Shown in pieces: positions 1 to 6,668 of a stretch of DNA of 11,683 bases. Origin of the DNA: an uncultured Prevotellaceae bacterium. Its GTDB lineage: Bacteria; Bacteroidota; Bacteroidia; Bacteroidales; Bacteroidaceae. Location: positions 1-11,683 of the forward strand of contig CAMZHP010000080.1 of the NCBI GenBank assembly GCA_947306845.1, given 5' to 3'. The notes below the pieces were generated by a model, which ran no database searches, was not told the DNA's origin, and was given only the letters and a program-made list of their open reading frames with translations. The stretch's first letter is position 1. Each line of letters begins with the position of its first letter. The position numbers and the translations under genes are program-made.

Positions 1-553
1 CGTTGATGGAGCGGTTGCCGCGGATGCGCATCTCGCTGCCGTTCACGTCAAGACCGGTGATGCGGCCTTGCAGTGAGGTGGCTACATCGGATGTCGGGGT
101 TTGGAGGATGACATCACTTTTCACCTGTGCCACGGCTCCTGTCACATCGCGTTTCTTCACGGTACCGAAGCCAATGACTACCACCTCATCAAGTCCGAGT
201 GCATCGGGCTCCATCCTCACTGTCATGTTGGAGGATGCCTGTATGGTCATCGTCTTGTATCCTGTGTAGGAGAACACCAGGTTGGTCTTGTCGGAGGGCA
301 CAGTGAGGGAGAAATTGCCGTCGATGTCGGAGACGGTTCCTCCTGTGGCATTGTCAATCCTGACAGTTACGCCAATCAGTGGCTCGCCGGCCTCGTCCAC
401 AATATGTCCCCTGACGGATAGTGTCTGCTGCTGAATCGATGGCAGCCCAGAGGCGCCGCTTCCTTCCGCCAGCGCGGTGGTTGGCATCAGCAAGGCCGCA
501 AAGCAGAGGACCGATGTGGTTCTCTTCAAATAGCCAATTGTCTTTTTTTTCAT
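1..553 (-). CDS. SusC/RagA-family TonB-linked outer-membrane receptor, N-terminal part
   Basis: Partial gene: 184 codons from the ATG at 553, then open through the left edge; complete family members have about 1000 residues. Residues 1-29 form a signal peptide (MKKKT start, hydrophobic stretch, cleavage near ALA-E). Residues about 46-115 are a carboxypeptidase-regulatory-like beta-sandwich (VRGHIVDEAGEPLIGVTV, then TDG-like DIDGNFSL and FSYTGYKT). Residues 121-140 carry the SusC/RagA signature (LDEVVVIGFGTVKKRDVTGA), followed by the start of the TonB plug (LQGRITGLDV, then MRIRGNRSIN). Such proteins form the outer-membrane barrel of glycan or peptide import complexes and usually sit next to a SusD lipoprotein, which would be outside the window to the left. 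Codons 2-4 contain a run of eight A. The substrate cannot be told from this part. Family assignment is secure. Confidence 0.95.
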   Translation of the reverse strand, partial: MKKKTIGYLKRTTSVLCFAALLMPTTALAEGSGASGLPSIQQQTLSVRGHIVDEAGEPLIGVTVRIDNATGGTVSDIDGNFSLTVPSDKTNLVFSYTGYKTMTIQASSNMTVRMEPDALGLDEVVVIGFGTVKKRDVTGAVAQVKSDVILQTPTSDVATSLQGRITGLDVNGSEMRIRGNRSIN

Positions 554-672
554 AATAGTTTTGTTTTAGTGGAAATGATTTGGGTTAAGATGATGTATAT
601 TGTTTAAGGTTATTCTTGTTTTCGTAGATTTGCTTGAGTAGTTCCTTCGTCAGCAGCCTGACTTGTTGGGCA

Positions 673-680
673 CAAATATA
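673..680 (-). promoter_or_regulatory. Putative -7 promoter element for the SusC-like gene
   Basis: Read on the minus strand this is TATATTTG, an exact match to the Bacteroidetes -7 consensus TAnnTTTG, followed by TG. No good TTG -33 element is seen at the usual 19-21 nt spacing; the nearest TTTG lies about 26 nt upstream. Transcription would start near 665, leaving a leader of about 110 nt. Confidence 0.5.
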
Positions 681-847
681 CAAAATAAAATGCAGACGGC
701 CATTTACAAAACCCGTTTTTTTTGTTCGAAGAGGAAATGTAGGAAAAATATAGGATGCCGGAGCGGGTAGAACGGCATTCAATCAGAAATGACGGAGGGG
801 AAAATGAAAAAAATGGTCGTTTTATTCCTTATTTGATTGATTTTATG

Positions 848-855
848 TAATTTTG
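848..855 (+). promoter_or_regulatory. Putative -7 promoter element for the DUF4923 lipoprotein gene
   Basis: TAATTTTG matches the Bacteroidetes consensus TAnnTTTG and is followed by CCCCA. The ATG at 890 lies 34 nt downstream, so the leader would be about 30 nt. A clear TTG -33 element at the right spacing is lacking. Confidence 0.55.
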
Positions 856-889
856 CCCCATTGAGAATCATTTAAATATTTCAAATAAT

Positions 890-1513
890 ATGAAAAAGAG
901 AATCATGGCGGTTGCTGTCTTCCTGACAGCAGCATTTACAACAGTAGTTATCCTCTTGGCGAGCTGCATGGGAACAAACGGAGTGCTTTCTGGGGTTGAC
1001 ACCACTAGCGCATTGGGCAATATCATCGGCAGCGTGCTTGGTGTCAACAGGGTGAGCGAGGCCAATCTTGTAGGAACGTGGAAATACACCGCTCCGGGAT
1101 GTGCCTTCACCAGCGACAACTTGTTGGCAAAGGCAGGCGGTGAGGTGGCCGCTCAGAAAATCAAGTCACAGTTGCTCCCGTATTATCAGTCATTGGGCAT
1201 CGCTGCCGGAAACACCCTTTTCACCTTCAAGGAGGACAAGACTTTTTCCGGTAAATTGGCAGGGAAGGCTATCAGCGGCACTTACACCTATGACCCGCAG
1301 ACGGGTGCCATCAATCTCAAAACTCTGCTGCTCAGCATGAACGGCTATGTCACGCTGACTACCAAAGGCATCAGTCTGCTCTTTGAGTCGCAGAAAATCC
1401 TGAGCGTGATGCAGACGCTCGGCGCCCTCAGCGGTAACTCCACCATCAGTACCATCGGTGAAATATCGAAGAACTACGACGGAGTGCGCGTGGGATTCGA
1501 ACTGTCACGCTGA
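890..1513 (+). CDS. DUF4923-type lipoprotein of unknown function
   Basis: 207 residues, close to the usual length of this Bacteroidetes family. Residues 1-25 are a lipoprotein signal (MKKR, long hydrophobic stretch) with lipobox LLASC, so Cys26 would be lipidated. The following residues MGTNGV lack the acidic run that sends Bacteroidetes lipoproteins to the cell surface, so a periplasm-facing location is more likely (inference). The body shows features recalled as typical of DUF4923: LVGTWKYTAPGCAF (about residues 60-73), LAKAGGEVAAQKIKSQL, a GNTLFTFKEDKTFSG strand and AISGTYTYDPQTGAINLK. This alternating pattern resembles a small calycin-like beta-barrel. It stands alone on the plus strand, convergent with the heptose operon, with its own promoter-like element at 848-855. 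No function is known to me; the family call is from memory of sequence patterns. Confidence 0.85.
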   Translation: MKKRIMAVAVFLTAAFTTVVILLASCMGTNGVLSGVDTTSALGNIIGSVLGVNRVSEANLVGTWKYTAPGCAFTSDNLLAKAGGEVAAQKIKSQLLPYYQSLGIAAGNTLFTFKEDKTFSGKLAGKAISGTYTYDPQTGAINLKTLLLSMNGYVTLTTKGISLLFESQKILSVMQTLGALSGNSTISTIGEISKNYDGVRVGFELSR

Positions 1514-1530
1514 TCTCAGTTGTCATTCCG

Positions 1531-1563
1531 TAAAAATGCTCCTCAGACTCAACTCTGACGGAG
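1531..1563 (-). terminator. Putative terminator of the heptose/glycan operon, overlapping the last stop codon
   Basis: Inverted repeat: arms 1539-1547 (CTCCTCAGA) and 1554-1563 (TCTGA, bulged C, GGAG), with loop 1548-1553. On the minus strand the hairpin contains the final codons and the TGA (1551-1549) of the HddC-GmhB gene and is followed by CATTTTTA (five T). On the plus strand no T-run follows, so it looks directed at the minus-strand operon. The stem is interrupted by one bulge and the T-run is short. Confidence 0.45.
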
Positions 1564-2808
1564 AATTTCATCTACAGCCCGGAGCAATGCGCCGGGCTCA
1601 TTTGTTTTGATACGGAATGACCTGAGGCAACCAGCATGTTCACCAGCCAGGGTGTCGCGCTCGCTGTCGCCTATCATATATGAGCGACTGAGATCGATAT
1701 TCCAGTCCCGGGCGGCTTGCAGCAGCATACCGGGAGCCGGTTTTCGGCACTCGCACTTGATCTTGTACTCCTTGCGCTCCTCAGGATAACCGCTGTCAGG
1801 ATGGTGCGGGCAATAGTAGATGGCGTTGATGTAGGCGTGCTCGCGGCCAAGCATCGTCTCGAGGGTGGCATGGATATGGTCAAGTTCCTCAATGCTGCAA
1901 AGGTTGCGTGCGATGACAGGTTGGTTGGTCACGATGATGGCGAGATAGTCGCTGGCATTGATATGGCGGATGGCCTCAGCAGCTCCTTCGATGAGACGCA
2001 GTTGGCTGGCTTCGTGCAAGAGATGAACCTCTTCGGTGATGGTGCCGTCGCGGTCGAGAAAAATGGCGGGCCGGGAGTGGCTTCTGTTGCGGCGGGCAGG
2101 AATACCTGCGCGTACATCTGCGCATACAGCCTCATAACGATCTGGTGTGCCCATATCCTTGATATACTCAAATGACACATAGCCGAAGAGCCGCATGCCG
2201 GCGGCAAGGCACTTCGGAAGCACGTCCTTCTCAATGTGACTTTTCACCCCTTTCTCAATCTTCATCAGAATACGGGGTGAGAAAATGAACAGCGAAGCGT
2301 TGACCATGTTGTGGGTCACCAGTCCCTCGGGGTGGGGCTTGATGCGCATTTGCGAGACCCGACCATCCTCGCTGAGCTCTACGATGTCGGAGTCGTAGGG
2401 GTGATCATTCGGGTGTACAAACAGGGTGGCGTCGGCATTGTGCCTGCGGTGAAAGGCCTGCATGGCATCCATGTCGATGTCGACGATGGTGTCGCCATAC
2501 AGCACGAAGAAATCATCTGTCAGTTGTTCTTGCAGATAGGCTAAGGCCCCAGCTGTTCCCAGCGGTTGGTTTTCTTGAAAGTAGTCGATATGTACGCCCC
2601 ACCTTGAACCGTCGCCGAAATGATTGCGGATGTGTTCTCCCAGATGGCCGATGATGAAGATGAACTCGGTGTGTCCGTAGCGCTTGGCCATTTCCACTTC
2701 TCTCTCAATGATGGGCTTGCCCTCAACGGGAATCATCGCTTTGGGGATCTCGCTGTTGACCGAGGCGATGCGGGTGCCCTTCCCGCCTGCAATGATGACA
2801 ATTTTCAT
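1549..2808 (-). CDS. hddC-gmhB: Bifunctional heptose-1-phosphate nucleotidyltransferase / heptose-1,7-bisphosphate 7-phosphatase (HddC-GmhB fusion)
   Basis: 419 residues with two catalytic domains. Residues 1-235 are a sugar-phosphate nucleotidyltransferase: IIAGGKGTR (5-13), PKAMIPVEGKP (22-32), LGTAGAL (83-89) and the metal site YGDTIVDID (104-112). After a short linker (about 236-246), residues 247-419 are a HAD-IIIA phosphatase of GmhB type: FLDRDGT (Asp252, Asp254), VTNQP (293-297), the zinc-site pattern CPHHP (333-337) with CECRKP (352-357), and GDSERD (380-385). The protein would dephosphorylate D-glycero-D-manno-heptose 1,7-bisphosphate at C7 and then activate the 1-phosphate. GDP specificity is inferred from HddA and GmhA in the same operon; the sequence alone does not decide between GTP and another nucleotide. 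The ATG at 2808 overlaps the gmhA stop as ATGA. The frame stays open for 47 more codons upstream, but only inside gmhA and without domain sense. Confidence 0.9.
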   Translation of the reverse strand: MKIVIIAGGKGTRIASVNSEIPKAMIPVEGKPIIEREVEMAKRYGHTEFIFIIGHLGEHIRNHFGDGSRWGVHIDYFQENQPLGTAGALAYLQEQLTDDFFVLYGDTIVDIDMDAMQAFHRRHNADATLFVHPNDHPYDSDIVELSEDGRVSQMRIKPHPEGLVTHNMVNASLFIFSPRILMKIEKGVKSHIEKDVLPKCLAAGMRLFGYVSFEYIKDMGTPDRYEAVCADVRAGIPARRNRSHSRPAIFLDRDGTITEEVHLLHEASQLRLIEGAAEAIRHINASDYLAIIVTNQPVIARNLCSIEELDHIHATLETMLGREHAYINAIYYCPHHPDSGYPEERKEYKIKCECRKPAPGMLLQAARDWNIDLSRSYMIGDSERDTLAGEHAGCLRSFRIKTNEPGALLRAVDEILRQS

Positions 2809-3401
2809 GGCTTGTGGTATTTCTCTCCAAACAAGTTTTCTTCGACGATGCAGCAGATGATGTGTCCGATCAGTGTCTGGCATTCCTGGATGCGCGGTGT
2901 GGAGGTGCTTGGTATTTTCACCACGTAGTCCCATTTGTCCATCTGGCAAGAAGCTGCGCCTACAAGGGCTACGGCGGTGACTCCCAGTTCGCGGCAGGTG
3001 TCAAGTGATTCCACCAGGTTGCGTGAATTGCCCGAGGTGGAGATGCCGATGAAAACGTCGCCTCGGCGTGCATTGGCCTGCAACTGGCGTGAGAAGACAT
3101 GCTCATAGCCATAGTCGTTGGCAATGGCGGTGATGATGGAGGTGTCGGTGGTCAGGGCGATGGAGGTGAGGGCAGGTCGGTCAAAGTAGAATTTGCTGAC
3201 CATCTCGCCGGCCATGTGCTGGGCATCAGCGGCGCTGCCGCCATTCCCGGCCCATATCACCTTGTTGCCTTCCTGATAGGCTTTTGTGCATAGTTCGGCG
3301 ATTTGGGCAATGGTGGCTGTGGACTGAGGGTCGGAGAGCAGGGCTTCTTTCACTTCAACCGACTCTCTGATATGCTGGATAGTGGTTGCTTGGCTGTCCA
3401 T
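2805..3401 (-). CDS. gmhA: Sedoheptulose-7-phosphate isomerase (phosphoheptose isomerase)
   Basis: 198 residues, the usual GmhA length. It is a SIS-domain protein that converts sedoheptulose 7-phosphate to D-glycero-D-manno-heptose 7-phosphate, the first step of the pathway completed by its neighbours. Motifs: AGNGGSAADAQHMAGE (51-66), which holds the phosphate loop and the expected zinc ligands His62 and Glu66; STSGNS (121-126), the second sugar-phosphate loop; and IQECQTLIGHIICCIVEE near the C-terminus, with Gln175 and His180 close to the remaining metal and active-site positions. The ATG at 3401 is 4 nt after the hddA stop and gives the standard N-terminus. The frame extends upstream to 3518, but this would overlap hddA by over 100 nt and add a low-complexity Ser/Pro/Thr stretch. 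The stop overlaps the next start (ATGA), so translation is probably coupled. Confidence 0.95.
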   Translation of the reverse strand: MDSQATTIQHIRESVEVKEALLSDPQSTATIAQIAELCTKAYQEGNKVIWAGNGGSAADAQHMAGEMVSKFYFDRPALTSIALTTDTSIITAIANDYGYEHVFSRQLQANARRGDVFIGISTSGNSRNLVESLDTCRELGVTAVALVGAASCQMDKWDYVVKIPSTSTPRIQECQTLIGHIICCIVEENLFGEKYHKP

Positions 3402-3405
3402 TTTT

Positions 3406-4455
3406 TCAAAAGTGTTGGATGTTGTCGGTGGGGTAGAGTTTCCATCCATGTGCGCCATTGTCACAGAAGGTGAATGGCATGACATGGCCGTCGAGGTGGG
3501 AGAGGGCTTGCTCCACATGCTTCTTTTTCTTCGGATCGACGATGAACATGATGAAACCGCCGCCGCCGGCTCCTGATACTTTGCCGGCCTTTGCTCCGGC
3601 TTTTAGAGCAGTCTCCATGGCCTCTTCGATCATGGGGTTGCTGATCTGGTGTGCCATGCGCTTTTTGTTTTCCCATCCTTGGTGGAGGATGTGGGCCAAA
3701 GTGTTGATGTCGCCTTTGAGCAAGGCTTGTTTGGTGTCAATGGCTGTCTGCTTGATTTGGTGCATGGCTTCGACAGCCTGCTGGTTGCCTTTCTGGGCGT
3801 TTTTCTTTTGTTCGTCGATAATGGCGGCAGAAGAGCGTGAGCGGCCGGTGAAGAAGAGCAGCGTGGACTCTTCCAGTTCATCGATGATCCATCTCTTGAT
3901 TCGGAGGGGATTGACAATGACGGTGCCGTCCTGGTGGAATTCCATGTAGTTGAACCCGCCGAACGCTGCAGCGAACTGATCCTGCTTGCCACCGCTCAGC
4001 CCCAGGTCATTGCGCTCAATCTCAAAGGCAAGTTTGGCCACCTCATAGTCACCCAAAGGCAGGTTCAGCCACTCCACAAAGGCTTTGAGTATGCATACCA
4101 CCATGGTGGAGGAGGTGCCCAGTCCGGAGCCTGGGGGAACATCGTTCCATGTGCTGATGTGGAATGACAGTGGCGGAAAATGGTAGTCGGTCATCAGTCG
4201 GTTGTAGACTCCTTTGATGAGAGAGGCCTTGCCGTCGATGGATAGTTGGGGGACTGATGGATAAGTCTCTTCCGTATCTGTGTCGTAAGAGCGGATGTGG
4301 ATGTATCCATCGGTGGTCTCCTCAATGGTGCAGTGGGCATATAGATTGATGGTGGCATTGAGTACCAGACCCCCATAGAGGTCGCAGTAAGGTGATACGT
4401 CAGTGCCTCCGCCTGCAAGTCCCAGCCGCATGGGTGCTTTGCTTCTGATAGTCAT
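3406..4455 (-). CDS. hddA: D-glycero-alpha-D-manno-heptose-7-phosphate kinase
   Basis: 349 residues, a GHMP-superfamily kinase of the HddA type. N-terminus KAPMRLGLAGGGTDVSPYCD (6-25) is motif 1 in the form shared by HddA and related fucokinase-like enzymes; PPGSGLGTSST (107-117) is the ATP-binding motif 2; GGKQDQ (155-160) holds the likely catalytic Asp159; KVSGAGGGGFIMF (292-304) is motif 3. It would phosphorylate heptose 7-phosphate at C1 to the alpha-1,7-bisphosphate. That directs flux to the GDP-heptose branch rather than the beta-linked ADP-heptose branch, which uses the unrelated PfkB-type kinase HldE. It begins 33 nt after the preceding glycosyltransferase stop, the largest gap in the operon, and no promoter element is visible there. 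The alternative of another GHMP sugar kinase is unlikely given gmhA and gmhB next to it. Confidence 0.93.
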   Translation of the reverse strand: MTIRSKAPMRLGLAGGGTDVSPYCDLYGGLVLNATINLYAHCTIEETTDGYIHIRSYDTDTEETYPSVPQLSIDGKASLIKGVYNRLMTDYHFPPLSFHISTWNDVPPGSGLGTSSTMVVCILKAFVEWLNLPLGDYEVAKLAFEIERNDLGLSGGKQDQFAAAFGGFNYMEFHQDGTVIVNPLRIKRWIIDELEESTLLFFTGRSRSSAAIIDEQKKNAQKGNQQAVEAMHQIKQTAIDTKQALLKGDINTLAHILHQGWENKKRMAHQISNPMIEEAMETALKAGAKAGKVSGAGGGGFIMFIVDPKKKKHVEQALSHLDGHVMPFTFCDNGAHGWKLYPTDNIQHF

Positions 4456-4488
4456 GTTCGTTTTTTTATATTTCTTGTATTGGCAATC

Positions 4489-5562
4489 CTATAGCTTGTT
4501 CGCCAGTTGGATGAGTATTTGGGAAGAGGCTTTCCATGAGAAACGGTTGACGTTTTGAATGCCTCGTTCCCTCATTATATTTTTCTTTTTGTCTATATTG
4601 CGTATATAATTTTGGATGGTCCTTCGGATATCATCCACATCCATCGGGTTGAAGTATTCTGCTGCATCGCCACATACCTCGCGGAGGACAGGGATGTCGG
4701 AAGCCAGGACGGGACAACCGCATTGCATCGCCTCTATCGGGGGAAGGCCGAATCCCTCGTAGAGGGAGGGAAAAATGAAGCAGTCTGCCTGGTGATAGAG
4801 CCGGATCAGTTCCTCGTCGCTCACACGCCCCAGCATGCGTACATTTTCGGGCAATTTTCCCATTCCTTCCTGCTGACTGAAAATACGGTTGGCATTGCCC
4901 ACGATATAGAGCCGACAGTTGTCAATACCTTCGAAAGCTTTCACCAATCTCAGAAAATTCTTACGCGGGTCGAGTGAGGAAACAGTGAGGGCAAAGTGTT
5001 CTTCGGATGCTGCAGGGGAGGTGGGAGCATGGAATAGGTCTTGGTCCACGGCACTGTATGCCACGGTGATGTCGCTCTCATTGAGGAAAGGATAGAACCG
5101 CAGAATCTCGCTTTTGGAGAACTCGCTGACAGTGTTGATATGGCGGGAGGTTCGCACCGCCAGCGGGGTCATCACCTTATACCAATAATAATAGGAACGC
5201 GAGAACCAGGCGGGATTCTCCAAAAACGACAAGTCATGGATGGTCATTACCTTGGGGCGCACGAGGATGGAGCCCAGGCCAGTAAAACTGAAGACCACAT
5301 AATGATGTTTGTTGAGAAAAAAGAAAGGGAATACACATTGTTCCCAAAAATGGGAGTTGCCATGCCCGAATCTGACCACATCCATTTGGCTGATGTCATA
5401 GCAACTCTTTAACTCTGCATGGGGACAGACAATGGTGAAGTCCTGCCCCAGGGCAGCCATTGCCTTGCAAATATTCCAGGCATAGCGCTCCACGCCTGTC
5501 ATCCGCTGGGTCAGAAAACGGCCATTGATATAAATATGTGGTGCGCCATGTTTAGAGTTCAT
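4489..5562 (-). CDS. GT4-family glycosyltransferase (mannosyltransferase-like)
   Basis: 357 residues with a two-Rossmann GT-B architecture. The N-terminal half has the acceptor-side glycine loop region GRFLTQRMTGVERYAWNI (14-31), then MTIHDLSFLENP (106-117) and INTVSEFSKSEI (142-153). The C-terminal half has TVSSLDPRKNFLRLVKAF (193-210), whose Arg-Lys pair contacts the donor phosphate, and the retaining-enzyme motif YEGFGLPPIEAM (268-279, Glu269 and Glu277). This pattern is typical of GT4 enzymes that transfer mannose-like sugars from a nucleotide donor, so GDP-heptose is a reasonable donor guess, not shown by the sequence. The ATG at 5562 overlaps the upstream stop by 11 nt; a GTG four codons earlier (5574) is possible but less likely. 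It lies directly before hddA. Confidence 0.92.
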   Translation of the reverse strand: MNSKHGAPHIYINGRFLTQRMTGVERYAWNICKAMAALGQDFTIVCPHAELKSCYDISQMDVVRFGHGNSHFWEQCVFPFFFLNKHHYVVFSFTGLGSILVRPKVMTIHDLSFLENPAWFSRSYYYWYKVMTPLAVRTSRHINTVSEFSKSEILRFYPFLNESDITVAYSAVDQDLFHAPTSPAASEEHFALTVSSLDPRKNFLRLVKAFEGIDNCRLYIVGNANRIFSQQEGMGKLPENVRMLGRVSDEELIRLYHQADCFIFPSLYEGFGLPPIEAMQCGCPVLASDIPVLREVCGDAAEYFNPMDVDDIRRTIQNYIRNIDKKKNIMRERGIQNVNRFSWKASSQILIQLANKL

Positions 5563-6667
5563 GATAGATCTCACGCATTTTGCTGACAGCGATTTGGTCG
5601 GTGAACATCTCCTTCACCCGCTCATGGCTGGCTTCTGCCATCTGCTCACGCAACTCATCATTGGACAGCAACTCGTCGATGGCGGCAGCAAAAGCCTGTA
5701 CGTCGCGAAGGGGCACTTCCTTGCCGGTCTCGTCTTTGGCAGATACCCAGTTGACTCCCGACCCTTCCAAATGGAACACGACTGGCACGCAGCGGCAGTA
5801 CATCGCCTCGGCCAGGGCAATGCCGAAAGCCTCGGCCTTGGTGTTGGAGGGGAAGGCAAAGACATCGGCGGCATGAGCGTGGCAGCGCAGTTCGTCGGCG
5901 GTCAGGCGTCCGGTGAAAATGACGCGGGGTGACTTAGAAACGCTCTTCAGATGGGCAGTGAGAGGACCTGTGCCGGAAATAATGATGCGGCAGTCGCTCT
6001 TGATGTATTTCTCTGCCTCGATGAGCAGGTCGATGCCCTTATAGGGAATGTGCCGGCCAACGAAGAGCACCAGTTTCTTGTGCCCGTATTTCTTCTTGAC
6101 TTTCTCGATGCGGCTGCGGTCGCCCTTTCTGAAGTCGAAGTCGGAGGTGATGACTCCGTTCTGCACAATGCGTATCTTGTCCTTGTGCCGGTTGATGGGA
6201 CTGGAGTGGTGCACGTAGTTGGGACTGGTGGCGAGGATGAGGTCAGCCCTCTTGAGAATGGCTTTCTCTATCGGCTTGACAAACATATACATCAGGCCCT
6301 TGGAGATGATGTCGGAATGCCAGTGCAGAATGAGTTTTGTCTCCGGCTTAATGGTCTTCAGTACAATAGGATATACGAAGGGATTGGGGCAGTGGACGTG
6401 CACGTAGTCGGGCTTATACTCATTCATGAGCCACTTCATCTCGTTGAGGTAGCCGAATGCCACATCCTGGTTCATGAGGGAGAAGTTGACCTTCACACGG
6501 TGGACAATCACCGAGTCGATGGTCTCGACGCGGGTCTGGCCGTCAGTGGCGAAGCACACCACGATGTTGCGGTATTCGGTCAGGCCCTCCGCCATCGACT
6601 TCACCAGGGTCTCGATGCCCCCCAAGTCAGGATAGTAGTATTTGGATACGTGTAGAATTGTCTTCAT
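5552..6667 (-). CDS. GT4-family glycosyltransferase
   Basis: 371 residues, GT-B fold. N-terminus ILHVSKYYYPDLGGIETLVKSM (4-25) has the glycine-rich acceptor-domain loop of GT4 enzymes; LHWHSD (114-119) is the nearby histidine motif. The donor half has LFVGRHIPYKGIDLLIEA (201-218) with the Arg/Lys phosphate-binding positions, IISGTGPL (229-236), FTGRL (251-255) and the E-x7-E motif AEAFGIALAEAM (278-289, Glu279 and Glu287). It is a retaining cytoplasmic transferase acting on a lipid-linked or nucleotide-linked intermediate. Donor and linkage cannot be read from the sequence. It starts 1 nt after the stop of the upstream GT4 gene and its stop lies inside the start of the downstream one, so it is probably translated by coupling. 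It is more similar in pattern to PimB/WbpH-like GT4s than its two neighbours are. Confidence 0.92.
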   Translation of the reverse strand: MKTILHVSKYYYPDLGGIETLVKSMAEGLTEYRNIVVCFATDGQTRVETIDSVIVHRVKVNFSLMNQDVAFGYLNEMKWLMNEYKPDYVHVHCPNPFVYPIVLKTIKPETKLILHWHSDIISKGLMYMFVKPIEKAILKRADLILATSPNYVHHSSPINRHKDKIRIVQNGVITSDFDFRKGDRSRIEKVKKKYGHKKLVLFVGRHIPYKGIDLLIEAEKYIKSDCRIIISGTGPLTAHLKSVSKSPRVIFTGRLTADELRCHAHAADVFAFPSNTKAEAFGIALAEAMYCRCVPVVFHLEGSGVNWVSAKDETGKEVPLRDVQAFAAAIDELLSNDELREQMAEASHERVKEMFTDQIAVSKMREIYHEL

Positions 6668-6668
6668 A

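Larger units (their letters stand above)
554..889. other. Divergent intergenic region between the SusC-like gene and the lipoprotein gene
   Basis: 336 nt, AT-rich at both ends, without a convincing gene. It holds one TAnnTTTG-type promoter element for each direction (673-680 minus, 848-855 plus), which implies a leader of roughly 110 nt for the SusC-like gene and about 30 nt for the lipoprotein gene. A small perfect hairpin, GTCAG-GCTG-CTGAC on the minus strand (649-662), lies at the start of the long leader; it is too short to name as a known riboswitch or RNA thermometer. No tRNA or other structured RNA was recognised. Confidence 0.6.

Noticed and set aside
585..782. 65-codon minus-strand frame between the SusC-like gene and the lipoprotein gene
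   Set aside because: It covers the predicted promoter and leader of the SusC-like gene, has no ribosome-binding signal or domain, and its composition is that of AT-rich intergenic DNA.
804..836. Tiny plus-strand frame (10 codons) after an AGGGG sequence
   Set aside because: It lies upstream of the predicted promoter at 848-855 and is far too short to claim as a gene.
2809..2949. Upstream extension of the HddC-GmhB reading frame
   Set aside because: It lies within gmhA, encodes no domain sense, and the ATG at 2808 places the AGGKGTR motif at the normal N-terminal distance.
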